Source: a bacterium (GTDB taxonomy: Bacteria > Electryoneota > B3-LCP). Taken from it: a DNA stretch of 47,263 nt. Every line of letters begins with the position of its first letter. Position 1 is the first letter of the stretch. This document shows positions 17,344 through 26,152 of this stretch, piece by piece. The notes below the pieces were generated by a model. That model made no database searches. It was not told where the DNA came from and was given only the letters and a program-made list of their open reading frames with translations. Both the position numbers and the translations under genes were made by a program. The stretch is from NCBI GenBank assembly GCA_026394195.1, contig JAPKYS010000051.1:1-47263 (forward strand), read 5' to 3'.

Positions 17344-18339
17344 TTAATGTCCCCCGTGTATGGCGCTGCCGATGAACAGCGAGGAGAGCATGGTAAAAAT
17401 ATATGCTTGCAGGACGGCGACAAACAGCTCCAACATCGAAATGGCGACGGCTCCCAGGATGGCGACGGGAGCCACGAAATAGCTGGAGATCAAGCCGAGG
17501 AATACGGTGATTACGGCGTGACCCGCCAGCATATTGGCGAAGAGTCGGATGCAGAGGGCGAAGTGCTTGACTAACAAGCCAGCGATCTCGATAGGAAACA
17601 AGATCGGGATAACGAATGCGGGCACTCCATGCGGGACAAATGACCCCATATAGCCCAGCGGTCCGTGCCGGACGATGCCGGACCCGATCATAACCAGGAG
17701 GGACGTCGCCGCCAGGGCTCCCGTAACTGAGATGTTACCGGTGGAAGACGATCCATAGGGGATCATCCCCAACAGGTTGGAAAAGAGTACGAAGAAAAAA
17801 AACGTCAGGAAGAAGGGGAGATATTTGCGTCCCTCTTTTTCCCCTAAGGAAGGATAGACGACTTCATCGCGTATGAACACGATCAACACTTCGAAAAAGT
17901 TCGATAAGCCATGCGGAATACCGGATCCGACCCGGCGCAAGGGGAGCAGTAAAATCATCAAAAAAAACGCCACCGTTATCAACATTAAGGTGTGCTTGGT
18001 GACCGGAAGCTGGAAGTTACCGAGATGAATGACCGGCAAAGCGATGTTCAGTCCGAAAAATTGGTAATAGCTGGAGTCCATCAAGTGGTGTTGCAGCAGA
18101 CCGAGTATTCCTCCTTCCCCCTCCGTTTTTTCGGCTTCCGCACCATGAGCGGATTCAGCAGCGCCGGCATGGCTTTCGTCGATAGTCGCAGTGTGCTCCG
18201 AAGCTGCTCCGCTTTGTGTCGATTCAGATATGGAAGCACTCCCGTGTTCCTGAGCGGACGAGAGTCCGATCCAGAGAATCAGGGAAAGAAGAATGAATGT
18301 GAACCGGATTAACCGGCTGAAGGTGGATTTTTTGAACAT
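17344..18339 (-). CDS. atpB: ATP synthase Fo subunit a with N-terminal extension
   Basis: This 331-residue proton-channel subunit is longer than the roughly 270-residue E. coli protein. The extra part is a signal-like N-terminus (about residues 1-29, ending SSAQ) plus a His/Glu/Ser/Ala-rich stretch (about 30-80), as found in Bacteroidetes and relatives. The channel core follows: HTLMLITVAFFLMILLL, a loop with SNFFEVLIVFIRDEVV, the essential Arg in FALCIRLFANMLAGH (about residue 265), and C-terminal membrane helices 'AILGAVAISMLELFVAVLQA' and 'YIFTMLSSLFIGSAI'. The start overlaps the end of the atpI-like gene by 31 bases. Confidence 0.94.
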   Translation of the reverse strand: MFKKSTFSRLIRFTFILLSLILWIGLSSAQEHGSASISESTQSGAASEHTATIDESHAGAAESAHGAEAEKTEGEGGILGLLQHHLMDSSYYQFFGLNIALPVIHLGNFQLPVTKHTLMLITVAFFLMILLLPLRRVGSGIPHGLSNFFEVLIVFIRDEVVYPSLGEKEGRKYLPFFLTFFFFVLFSNLLGMIPYGSSSTGNISVTGALAATSLLVMIGSGIVRHGPLGYMGSFVPHGVPAFVIPILFPIEIAGLLVKHFALCIRLFANMLAGHAVITVFLGLISSYFVAPVAILGAVAISMLELFVAVLQAYIFTMLSSLFIGSAIHGGH

Positions 18340-18620
18340 TGCCGCAATTTCCAGATGCAGGGGATGACTTCAACAAACAGCGAAAGGATATATCCGACTA
18401 AAAATCCGATTGCCAGCGGTTTGGGATCAAAGTGGAGCGCTTTGACTCCTATAATCAGTCCTGCTCCGGCTATGATCAGCTTGAGAATTGAAGAGAGGAT
18501 GAAGCGGTTCAGCAGCGATTGTGCGCCGCGAGCACATCCAGGCCAAAGGATTGCCAGCCCGATCGGACCCAGGATGATCCCTCCAATTGTTCCCCAGAGC
18601 CATACCGGTACTGCTGACAT
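18309..18620 (-). CDS. AtpI-like small membrane protein
   Basis: This 103-residue protein has about four hydrophobic segments (VWLWGTIGGIILGPIGLAIL; FILSSILKLIIAGAGLIIGV; PLAIGFLVGYILSLFVEVIP). It resembles the ATP synthase I (AtpI) family, which aids c-ring assembly or Mg2+ supply. The assignment rests on size, topology and position directly before atpB, which it overlaps. The sequence itself is weakly diagnostic. Confidence 0.7.
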   Translation of the reverse strand: MSAVPVWLWGTIGGIILGPIGLAILWPGCARGAQSLLNRFILSSILKLIIAGAGLIIGVKALHFDPKPLAIGFLVGYILSLFVEVIPCIWKLRQCSKNPPSAG

Positions 18621-18682
18621 GATATCCCGAGCCTACTGTAACGATCAAAAAACAAATTAGGTTGTTCGAGCGCCGCAGAACG

Positions 18683-18985
18683 TCATTTATAGCGGGGTTT
18701 AGTTGAATTTTCTTCAGTTTGATCGTCTTTTTCCAGCTTTTTTATCTGGAGAAAAACGCTGTAGAAACTGCCTCCTAACCCCCAAAAGACGCCGATCAGC
18801 AGAAATAGCGGAGTCGTCTTTAATTTGACGTCCACCCATCTGCCGATCAGAAATCCGAGGAGCACGGATACGGCCAGAGTCAGCCCCCAGCGAAGCGCCA
18901 GGTCGAAAGCAGGCGGCAATCTGACCTGCCCAAATCCTTGGGAAGAGGGTTTTCTATCCTCAGGATCTTGCTGTTCCGGAGGCAT
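18683..18985 (-). CDS. AtpZ/ATPase_gene1-type protein
   Basis: The protein has 100 residues with a charged N-terminus and two membrane helices (about residues 30-48, WGLTLAVSVLLGFLIGRW; about 58-78, PLFLLIGVFWGLGGSFYSVF). The 'GFLIGRWVDVKLKTTPLFLLIG' region is typical of AtpZ (ATPase_gene1, formerly lumped with AtpI), the first gene of many atp operons. It is 9 bases after the bactofilin gene, which links the cell-shape genes and the atp genes in one transcript. Confidence 0.82.
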   Translation of the reverse strand: MPPEQQDPEDRKPSSQGFGQVRLPPAFDLALRWGLTLAVSVLLGFLIGRWVDVKLKTTPLFLLIGVFWGLGGSFYSVFLQIKKLEKDDQTEENSTKPRYK

Positions 18986-18994
18986 TAAAGGACG

Positions 18995-19429
18995 TTACGA
19001 GTTTTCAGCGGTCTTTCCGAGAGGTTCAGGCTCGAGACGCACCTTTTTCGGCTGCGAGGCGCTCAATCCGGAGGGCGGCATGGTGGAACGCCCGTTAAAT
19101 TGAGCTCCATCGACGATAACCAGGCGCGAGGCTTCCAGATCGCCGACGAATCGACTACCGGACTCCAGCGTGATCAAACCGGTACTTTTGAGATTACCGT
19201 CGACTTGCCCGCCCAGAATGATATTCTCGCCGGTCAGCGTGCCTTCTACTTTACCGTTTGATCCCACGGTAACGGTATTGGTGCTGGAAAGCTCACCGGT
19301 CAGGCGTCCATCGATGCGCACCGCATGCTTGGCGGAGAGCTTCCCTTCGATGGTCGCATCTTGTCCGATGATGGTCCCTAACTCTGAACTATCTCGCATA
19401 CGACTGTCTGATGATTTCGGAATGAACAT
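18995..19429 (-). CDS. Bactofilin (polymer-forming cytoskeletal protein)
   Basis: This 144-residue protein has the right-handed beta-helix core of bactofilins. Hexapeptide-like repeats begin at TIIGQDATIEGKLSAKHAV and continue VRIDGRLTGEL, VTVGSNGKVEGTL, IILGGQVDGNL, ITLESGSRFVGDL, and end LVIVDGAQFNG. Short disordered tails flank the core. Bactofilins form membrane-associated filaments that localise cell-wall enzymes, and a neighbouring M23 peptidase gene is a recurrent pairing. ATG 19429 is chosen; the open frame continues upstream into the peptidase gene without the family fold. The gap to the peptidase stop is 22 bases. Confidence 0.9.
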   Translation of the reverse strand: MFIPKSSDSRMRDSSELGTIIGQDATIEGKLSAKHAVRIDGRLTGELSSTNTVTVGSNGKVEGTLTGENIILGGQVDGNLKSTGLITLESGSRFVGDLEASRLVIVDGAQFNGRSTMPPSGLSASQPKKVRLEPEPLGKTAENS

Positions 19430-19451
19430 GGCCTCAAGCTCCACTGAGGAA

Positions 19452-20270
19452 TTATGAGGTGGTGAGAAGGGGGATTGGGTCAATCGGTTGATTGCCGAAC
19501 CACACCTCGAAATGGAGATGCGGTGCGGTCGATTGACCGGTGTTTCCAAGCAGACAGATGGGGGTTCCCCGATCAACCCTCTGTCTGGGCTGTACTAGAA
19601 TGACCTGGTTGTGCCCATATACGCTGTAGTATCCGGAAGAGTGTGCCAGAATTACCAGATTGCCGTATTGAGCCGACCAACCTGTCCAGACGACGATGCC
19701 ATCGGCGGCGGCGCGTACAACGGTGCCCTCTTTTCCGGCGATATCAATACCCGAATGCGAACGATCCGGAACGATGGGATTCCATTCAAAACCTCGACTG
19801 ATGAACCCTTCAACCGGCCAGAGTGATGGAATTCCGGTTCCCTTGATAATACTCTGATCAGAAAATTGCGACAGGGTCGGTGAAGCAGTTGCCGGAGCCT
19901 CCATTGGTTCTGTCGATGGTTCGACAGGAGGATTCTCCGGTTGCCCATTTGAAAGCGCTTCGGAAATCTGAGACGTCACCTGAGCTCTGCTGGGCTTATA
20001 ATCGGAACCTAATACTCGGCGGATCTGATCTTCAAATTGTTGCAACTGCTTTACTCTGGTTTCGAGATCAACAACTCTTTGCCGCTCCTGCTCGTACTTT
20101 GCGTTTTCTTCCGCCAAACGGTCGGTGATGCTGACGCGCCTCATCATACTTCCCCAGGTTACAATTATCGCAATGAAAACAATCAATCCCACCGCTGCGA
20201 CAACAATTCCCAGTTTTATGACGTTTAATGATACCTTAAACGTAAAGGGTTTGCCTTCCAGATCCGGCAC
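19452..20270 (-). CDS. M23 (LytM-type) peptidase paired with bactofilin
   Basis: This protein of 272 or more residues has a short cytoplasmic N-terminus, one membrane helix (about 17-39, VIKLGIVVAAVGLIVFIAII), a coiled coil (about 48-88), a Pro/Glu/Ser linker (about 105-140) and a LytM domain (about 150-268). Zinc ligands are in HSGIDIAG and HLHFEVW, with YSVYGHN between them. GTG 20270 is the first ordinary start. In-frame codons upstream encode a plausible family N-terminus (RKFTVLLVP before DLEGKPFTF) back to a TAG at 20328-20330, with no ATG, GTG or TTG. A rare start such as ATT (20319-20321, with AGGG upstream) is therefore possible. It probably trims peptidoglycan under bactofilin control. 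Confidence 0.88.
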   Translation of the reverse strand: MPDLEGKPFTFKVSLNVIKLGIVVAAVGLIVFIAIIVTWGSMMRRVSITDRLAEENAKYEQERQRVVDLETRVKQLQQFEDQIRRVLGSDYKPSRAQVTSQISEALSNGQPENPPVEPSTEPMEAPATASPTLSQFSDQSIIKGTGIPSLWPVEGFISRGFEWNPIVPDRSHSGIDIAGKEGTVVRAAADGIVVWTGWSAQYGNLVILAHSSGYYSVYGHNQVILVQPRQRVDRGTPICLLGNTGQSTAPHLHFEVWFGNQPIDPIPLLTTS

Positions 20271-20492
20271 TAACAGGACGGTAAACTTGCGTCCTTTAAC
20301 TCGCGGCAGTATTTTGATAATTAAACCCTAAAGTTAACGATTGGATGCGATTTTGTCAATTATTTTTTCACTTATTTTCTTGAGTCGCTCACAAACAAGA
20401 TGAGGTTTTCAAATATAAAACAAAATTTGGTAATTCCTTAACAATTGAAGGTTATTTCAACCAATCTGATTGTTTTGTTCCAGCGAAGACCT

Positions 20493-21482
20493 TCATTTGG
20501 CCAGCATCATCTGAAGAATTTGCACTGCGTTGGTTGCGGCGCCTTTGCGCAAGTTATCCGCCACAATCCAGAGGTCGATCGTATGGATTTCATCCTGCGC
20601 TTGCCTGATGCGACCCACGAAAACCTCATCTCGATTGTGGCATTTTCGGGGTAACGGGTAACTTCCGGCGGAAGGATCGTCTACGACCATAATACCCGGA
20701 GCATGTGCGAGTAGGTTGCGAACATCTACCGGAGTGACGCTTTTCTTAAATTCGATATGCACGGATTCCGCATGGCAATAAGGGATAGGAACGCGAACGG
20801 CGGTAGCAAAGATACGCAACTTCGGTAGATTCATGATTTTGCGCGTCTCTTCAATCAACTTCCATTCCTCTAAAAAAGAGAGGCTGTCGGTTAATCTGCC
20901 TATGGCAGGGATCACATTTTCTGCCAGAAGATGTGGGAATGGGGAAGCGCCGCCGGATTCGCCTTTTAACTCCTCATTCAATCGCCCAATTCCGGATTGA
21001 CCAACTCCGGCGGCTGATTGATAGGTGGAAACGATCACTTTTTCTATTTCAAATTGCCGCTGCAGCGGCTCAAGCACCATGACCAGTTGAATGGTCGAAC
21101 AGTTCGGAACGGCAACGACCAAATCACCGCTTTTGTAGGCGTGCGGGTTGACTTCCGGAACCACCAGGGGGACCTGGATGTCCTGTCGGAAGGCAGAGCT
21201 GTTGTCAATGCAGATGACCCCTTCTTTGACAAACTCAGGAATCCATTTTCGAGACACTCCTTTGCCGGCAGAAAAAAGAGCCATATGAGCATCTTTCCAG
21301 CGATTATCCACGATGGCGCTGACCACGTATTCCCTGCCGCAAACGCTCAGCTTAACTCCTCGAGATTTGACGGAAGCAACCGGAATGAGTTCATCAAACT
21401 GAATCTGACGTTCTTCAAGAACCTTCAACATGGTGCGTCCCACTAACCCAGTCGCACCGACTATGGCAAGTTTAAAACTCAT
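20493..21482 (-). CDS. asd: Aspartate-semialdehyde dehydrogenase
   Basis: This 329-residue enzyme reduces aspartyl phosphate to aspartate semialdehyde for lysine/diaminopimelate, threonine and methionine synthesis. It has the NADP-binding GATGLVGR (about residues 9-16), SAGKGVSR, the catalytic Cys in VPNCSTIQ (about 127), YQSAAGVG (about 155) and the His-containing RVPIPYCHAESVHI block (about 235). It starts 6 bases after the stop of the 19-haem cytochrome gene, so it is probably on the tail of that transcript, although no functional link is evident. Confidence 0.95.
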   Translation of the reverse strand: MSFKLAIVGATGLVGRTMLKVLEERQIQFDELIPVASVKSRGVKLSVCGREYVVSAIVDNRWKDAHMALFSAGKGVSRKWIPEFVKEGVICIDNSSAFRQDIQVPLVVPEVNPHAYKSGDLVVAVPNCSTIQLVMVLEPLQRQFEIEKVIVSTYQSAAGVGQSGIGRLNEELKGESGGASPFPHLLAENVIPAIGRLTDSLSFLEEWKLIEETRKIMNLPKLRIFATAVRVPIPYCHAESVHIEFKKSVTPVDVRNLLAHAPGIMVVDDPSAGSYPLPRKCHNRDEVFVGRIRQAQDEIHTIDLWIVADNLRKGAATNAVQILQMMLAK

Positions 21483-21488
21483 ATGACT

Positions 21489-24092
21489 TTATTCGACCTT
21501 TTTAGGATGATTTTCAGTATCTGTATGATGATCAGCAGAGTGATCCGGCGAGTCCTCGGAGGTAATCTTTTCGATCGCTCCTTTGGTGACCATCTCATCG
21601 TACCAGCCGGTGTGATGTTCCTTGAGGTCGCGCACGTTCATTTTTCCTGTCAGCCAGGTCCAGCTCATGGGATACATCTCCGGATGGAAAATCACGAAGA
21701 AGAAATGCCAGACGATGATGGCCAGGGTAGCGAGCCAGGCTTCGTAGTAATGGATGGTTTGCGATACCTCGATGGCCCAGCCGGGGAGATAGCGTATGAA
21801 TTTCACGGGGAACCAGAGAATCAATCCGGTAAGAGCCATCAGGGCAGTCCCCCAGATCAGAGCCCAATACTCGCCCTTCTGGCTATAATCGAATTGTCCA
21901 AAAACCGGTTTACGCTTGCCCAAGCCGGTATAGTACAGGAAACTGTCGAGCACGTCACGGGCATCACGGACCTTGGGTAACAGCCCGATCAGCTCTTCCC
22001 TACCCCTGCGGCTGAAGATCATATAACCGATGTGGACGATTCCAACAGCTATGAGGATAACGGCGCAGATACGGTGTAAAGTTCCACGTACTAATTCATT
22101 CAATCCAACGGCGCTGAGTAATTCCGCCCAGTAAGCATCGGGGAATTTCAGAGCGAAGCCGGTAATCACCAGACCGATGAAAGAGAAAGTCAGGAAGAGA
22201 TGTTGAACTACCTGCATCTTATCAAACCTGACAACCGTCTGTCCGGTTTCCTGTCGCCGCTTTGCCTGGATAACGTGCCAGTTTAAGATCAGCAGGTTAT
22301 GGAGGACCATCCCACCGATGATCACAATGAGCAAGATAATGTACGCGTTCCGCACGAATGCATTGATGGGGCTCTCGAGGCGTCCCAGATTGGCGTGCGT
22401 ATAAGAGGAGGCAAATTTTTCAGTGGCATCCTGGTGACATTTACTGCACGTTCGCACGACATTAGCGGCGTTTACCGTTGAGGCGCTGTCCGCCTGCGGT
22501 TGGACGCTATGACTGGTGTGACAATCCGCGCAAGTGGCTGCTCGTTGTGAACGACCTCGCACTGCCAGCCCGTGGTAGCTGTCTTCGTAAGTTTGAACCA
22601 CCGTCCCCTCCATGCCGTACTTGGCGATGATGGTGGGGCTGTTGTGGCAACGAGCACAGGTCTCTTCAGCCTGGTTTCCAGATGAAGTCGGACTGTTGGG
22701 ATCTTGAGGAGAGAGTATTTGATGTTCGCCGTGACAACCGGTGCAGGTAGGGCTGTCGGTGATACCCACTTCATGCGCGCGCCCGTGGATCGAGTTTCTA
22801 TATTCTGAGGCGATGCGCTGGTGACATTTTCCGCAGGTCTTATGGATATTATTGCTGTTGATTTCTGAGTTGGGATCTGCGGCGCCCTTCAGCGAGTGAT
22901 CCCCGTGACAATCGAGGCAGGTGGCGGCTTTCTCTTCACCCCGCACCATAGCCATTCCATGCACCGAAGTCAGATAGGTCGCCGCCGCTCGCGGCAGGCG
23001 GATCAATCCTTCTGCCATCACAGACTTTTCACCATGGCATTTACCGCAGGTCTTATGGATATTACCGCGGGCGATTAGTGATGCCGGGTTCTTTTTAGGC
23101 AAAATCTTATGATCACCGTGACAGCCGGTGCAATCCGGCGCGTGACTATTTCCTTTTGCCAACGCATAGCCGTGCAATGATTTGGCGTAATCCGTTTCAA
23201 CCTTGGCGTGGCACCCTGCGCAGGTAGCGCGGTTCTTCCCTTGCTGCTGATAGACTTGATGACCCGTATGACATTTGTAACAAACGGAAGAGGGACTCTG
23301 ACCGTCGGCAAAGACGGTCCCATGCACTGATACTGCCACGTCTTCAGCTCTACCGGGGTGGCAGTTCTGGCAAGCATTCTTAGCCTGGGCGAGCCGCGAA
23401 ACGCTGTGGGTTCTGCCATGACAACCATCGCAATCCGGAGCCTGTTCATTCCCGCCGGCTCGCGCCTTTCCGTGAGGACCGGCAGCATAGGCATCCGCTT
23501 GACGAGGATGACATTTCATGCAGCTTAGCTGCGTTTCGCTTTCGATGAACTTCAGGCTGTGGGTTCCGTGACAATCCGCGCAGGAACCGGTCTTTCCACC
23601 ATGCCCTGAACGGCTGAGCATCGAGGCGACCTGTTCGTGGCACTTTAAACAAGCGCTGGTCGCCTGTTCTCCGGCGCGCAGAGCATGCGACTGGCCATGA
23701 CAGGAGGTGCAGGTGATTTCCTTCCCTTTAGCCTGTCCGTGCGGACTGAAGTAATAGGTTTTTTCTATCTCGGTGTGGCAGGGCGAGCACTGGGCGCGCC
23801 TCAGCGGGTATTGATGCGGGTAATCTTGAATTGTCGCCAGATCCTGATGGCAATCGATGCATGAGAGGTCGGCTTTCCCGTGAGCAGACTTGGAAAACTG
23901 CGCCATGTCAACGAACAGGCTTTGCCCCGTCGAGCCCGCGAAACCTTTTTCACCATGGCAGGTCAGGCAATCCTGATTTTCGACAGCCGAAACCGGCAAG
24001 GTTAAAATCAGGAGTGCGAGAGCAGCATAAAGCAGGAGAGGATATCTCGACCTGAAAGAATCAGCATTTAAGTATAAGATTAACCGCTTCAT
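21489..24092 (-). CDS. 19-haem c-type cytochrome fused to a membrane cytochrome b module
   Basis: This 867-residue protein begins with a signal peptide (about 1-37). It has 19 CXXCH haem c sites between about residues 42 and 565, many in repeated 'CxxCHGxH' units with TCGKCH and CTGCHG. Five membrane helices follow (about 583-604, 626-650, 671-693, 742-765, 785-805) with the His pattern of a formate dehydrogenase gamma/cytochrome b561-like module. The architecture resembles Geobacter CbcL (multihaem c plus di-haem b), an inner-membrane quinol oxidase of iron reduction. A role in moving electrons between menaquinol and periplasmic acceptors is inferred. The start overlaps the previous stop (ATGA), so translation is coupled. 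The tail is rich in His and Asp. Confidence 0.88.
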   Translation of the reverse strand: MKRLILYLNADSFRSRYPLLLYAALALLILTLPVSAVENQDCLTCHGEKGFAGSTGQSLFVDMAQFSKSAHGKADLSCIDCHQDLATIQDYPHQYPLRRAQCSPCHTEIEKTYYFSPHGQAKGKEITCTSCHGQSHALRAGEQATSACLKCHEQVASMLSRSGHGGKTGSCADCHGTHSLKFIESETQLSCMKCHPRQADAYAAGPHGKARAGGNEQAPDCDGCHGRTHSVSRLAQAKNACQNCHPGRAEDVAVSVHGTVFADGQSPSSVCYKCHTGHQVYQQQGKNRATCAGCHAKVETDYAKSLHGYALAKGNSHAPDCTGCHGDHKILPKKNPASLIARGNIHKTCGKCHGEKSVMAEGLIRLPRAAATYLTSVHGMAMVRGEEKAATCLDCHGDHSLKGAADPNSEINSNNIHKTCGKCHQRIASEYRNSIHGRAHEVGITDSPTCTGCHGEHQILSPQDPNSPTSSGNQAEETCARCHNSPTIIAKYGMEGTVVQTYEDSYHGLAVRGRSQRAATCADCHTSHSVQPQADSASTVNAANVVRTCSKCHQDATEKFASSYTHANLGRLESPINAFVRNAYIILLIVIIGGMVLHNLLILNWHVIQAKRRQETGQTVVRFDKMQVVQHLFLTFSFIGLVITGFALKFPDAYWAELLSAVGLNELVRGTLHRICAVILIAVGIVHIGYMIFSRRGREELIGLLPKVRDARDVLDSFLYYTGLGKRKPVFGQFDYSQKGEYWALIWGTALMALTGLILWFPVKFIRYLPGWAIEVSQTIHYYEAWLATLAIIVWHFFFVIFHPEMYPMSWTWLTGKMNVRDLKEHHTGWYDEMVTKGAIEKITSEDSPDHSADHHTDTENHPKKVE

Positions 24093-26131
24093 TTCGCACC
24101 GTTGATTAAAATGCGAATCGAATCGAGTGCTGCCGGCGCTGAGGTGAGGTTGTGGGCGCCGCCGCTGCCGTCAGCTTTTAGGGCTTGTATGAGTATCCTG
24201 GCTTTTTCAGCGGTCGGGGATGGTGGTAATTTCCCTATTTCTATATCGAGATCTGTCAAATTCTGTCGGAAAGCGGTCTGACGACCATGCATGTCTTCCC
24301 AATAGGTGGGTTCATGGCAGGGGACACAATTCTTCTCGGTGGGTCTATTGACTTGAGCCCCGGACACATCGTGACAGTCCCGACAGGTCAATTCAGCTTG
24401 ATACATGACGTCGGATTCAAACCCGGTGAATACACCTTCGGCTCGACGGAAGTTTTTCTGGGTCGAATGGCAGGGATCACAACTGACAGCCGCAGCGCGG
24501 TGGTGGCAACCATTGCAGTTCACGTCCGATTTCAACTTGCCATGATTGGGCTTCTCTTCGATATGGCAGGTCTTGCAACTCAGATTTTGTCCATGAACGT
24601 GGTTCCGATGGGAAAAGAGATGATTGCCATAAGGAACGGCGATTTCGTCCTGACCGAAATGGCAGCGCAGGCAGCGCGCCGCGGTGGTGTCCGGTAGAGG
24701 CAGCGGAACCGGTTTCTTGCCTTCCCGCAAATCCAGTGAGCGATTGATGGACTTTAAAATACGGTCGGAATAGGCGAGGTTGTGGATCGGATGACCACGG
24801 ACAATCATCTCAAGATTGGTCGTTGCTGCAGCGATCACACTATCGGAAGATGAGAATCTATGGCTTTGCTTGATCGCACTCAGTCTCTGTTGAGTCGATA
24901 GAGTTTGCTCATTGAGCACTGGTCTCGCTTGTTGATATAGCTTAAAAAAGGAGCGGTCATGGCAGGGATCGCAGGATGCAGGTCCAGCGGTGGTGGTCTC
25001 GATACCGGGGTGTTTTCGCCAATCCTCGGGCAAGAGAACATGACAAGTTTTACAGCCCAATCCGGCGTGGAACATCGCTGAGGGCATGGGATCGACACCT
25101 TCGGCGCCCTGACCACTGAAAAGATCATACTGAGCTATGTGCCGATCGAGGTGGCAAGCCTGGCAGTCCGGTTTGATTTCGCCGGTGCGAGCGATGGAGC
25201 GATGCAAAATAGCATTATGGCAATGATTGCATTCGACCTTGTGATCCGAGATGTGAATCTGGTGCAGTTGAACGGTTTCCGAATACATCTGTAATTTACC
25301 GGCTTCGGCGTGACAATAACTGCATTTTTCTTTGGGGACGTCACCGTTGCCAACAGCCATATCACCATGGCAGAGACGGCAATTTACCTGCTTCTGCACT
25401 ATGTCAGTATGATCGAAGACAACTGTAGCGCTATCCGTCGGCACTGGGGCTTTGTGACACAAGGTGCACTGAGTCTGGCGCGCAGTCTGCGGTTGATCCT
25501 TAAAGTGACAGAGGAAGCAGGTTTCCTCAGTCACGGTCATGTGGTTCCCCTGAACGATTTGGGAGTGGCAGGACGTACACCGAAGATTTTTACCGCGTCG
25601 ATCTCTGGTCAGGTGTGGCGTATGATCGAAAATGATTCCTTCTTTATAGCGAACCTTGCCTTCCAGGAGACGATTGGAGTGACAGCCTTCGCGTAAACAG
25701 GATTTATCTGAAATTTCTGCCCACGGCTTGGATTTTTTATACACGCCGGTGACATAATTGGCAACCATCGCAATCGCCGTGAATTTTCCTGCGACAGTTC
25801 CTTTGATACCGGGTGGAAAATGACAGACCGTACAATGCACGTCCTTATGGGAAGAGACTTTCCAAGATGCGAAATAAGGCTCCATATAGTGACAGGTGAC
25901 GCAGAAACCGGGCTGGGAGGTCGCTTTAATCAAGACAGTGAGAGTAATCAAAACCAGGACGACGAAGATCAGCCCCATCAACAGGAGGTTCTTCAGGGGG
26001 ATTTCGCTTAACCGTCTGAAAGCAAAGCGCACCATGCGGAAGGGCAGCATGAAAACCGCCCAAAAACTACGAATGAGCGTTTGCGGCAGAGAGGTCGATT
26101 CGGAGTAGTGGTTTCGCTCCTTATCAGTCAT
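24089..26131 (-). CDS. NapC/NirT-anchored multihaem cytochrome c (18 haem sites)
   Basis: This 680-residue protein has a cytoplasmic start, one uncleaved membrane helix (about 48-70, LLLMGLIFVVLVLITLTVLI) and then a NapC/NrfH-like opening (GFCVTCHYMEPYFASWKVSS, with CTVCHFPPG). Seventeen CXXCH sites and one CX4CH site (CLREGCH) can be counted, giving 18 likely haems. The first four haem motifs match the quinol-oxidising NapC family; the remainder form an extended periplasmic wire. The C-terminal about 60 residues lack haem sites. It is 21 bases after the 17-haem gene and overlaps the 19-haem gene by 4 bases. It probably hands electrons between the two fusion cytochromes or onward to the cell surface (inference). 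Confidence 0.88.
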   Translation of the reverse strand: MTDKERNHYSESTSLPQTLIRSFWAVFMLPFRMVRFAFRRLSEIPLKNLLLMGLIFVVLVLITLTVLIKATSQPGFCVTCHYMEPYFASWKVSSHKDVHCTVCHFPPGIKGTVAGKFTAIAMVANYVTGVYKKSKPWAEISDKSCLREGCHSNRLLEGKVRYKEGIIFDHTPHLTRDRRGKNLRCTSCHSQIVQGNHMTVTEETCFLCHFKDQPQTARQTQCTLCHKAPVPTDSATVVFDHTDIVQKQVNCRLCHGDMAVGNGDVPKEKCSYCHAEAGKLQMYSETVQLHQIHISDHKVECNHCHNAILHRSIARTGEIKPDCQACHLDRHIAQYDLFSGQGAEGVDPMPSAMFHAGLGCKTCHVLLPEDWRKHPGIETTTAGPASCDPCHDRSFFKLYQQARPVLNEQTLSTQQRLSAIKQSHRFSSSDSVIAAATTNLEMIVRGHPIHNLAYSDRILKSINRSLDLREGKKPVPLPLPDTTAARCLRCHFGQDEIAVPYGNHLFSHRNHVHGQNLSCKTCHIEEKPNHGKLKSDVNCNGCHHRAAAVSCDPCHSTQKNFRRAEGVFTGFESDVMYQAELTCRDCHDVSGAQVNRPTEKNCVPCHEPTYWEDMHGRQTAFRQNLTDLDIEIGKLPPSPTAEKARILIQALKADGSGGAHNLTSAPAALDSIRILINGAK

Positions 26132-26152
26132 GGAGGTATCGATTCAACGAAG

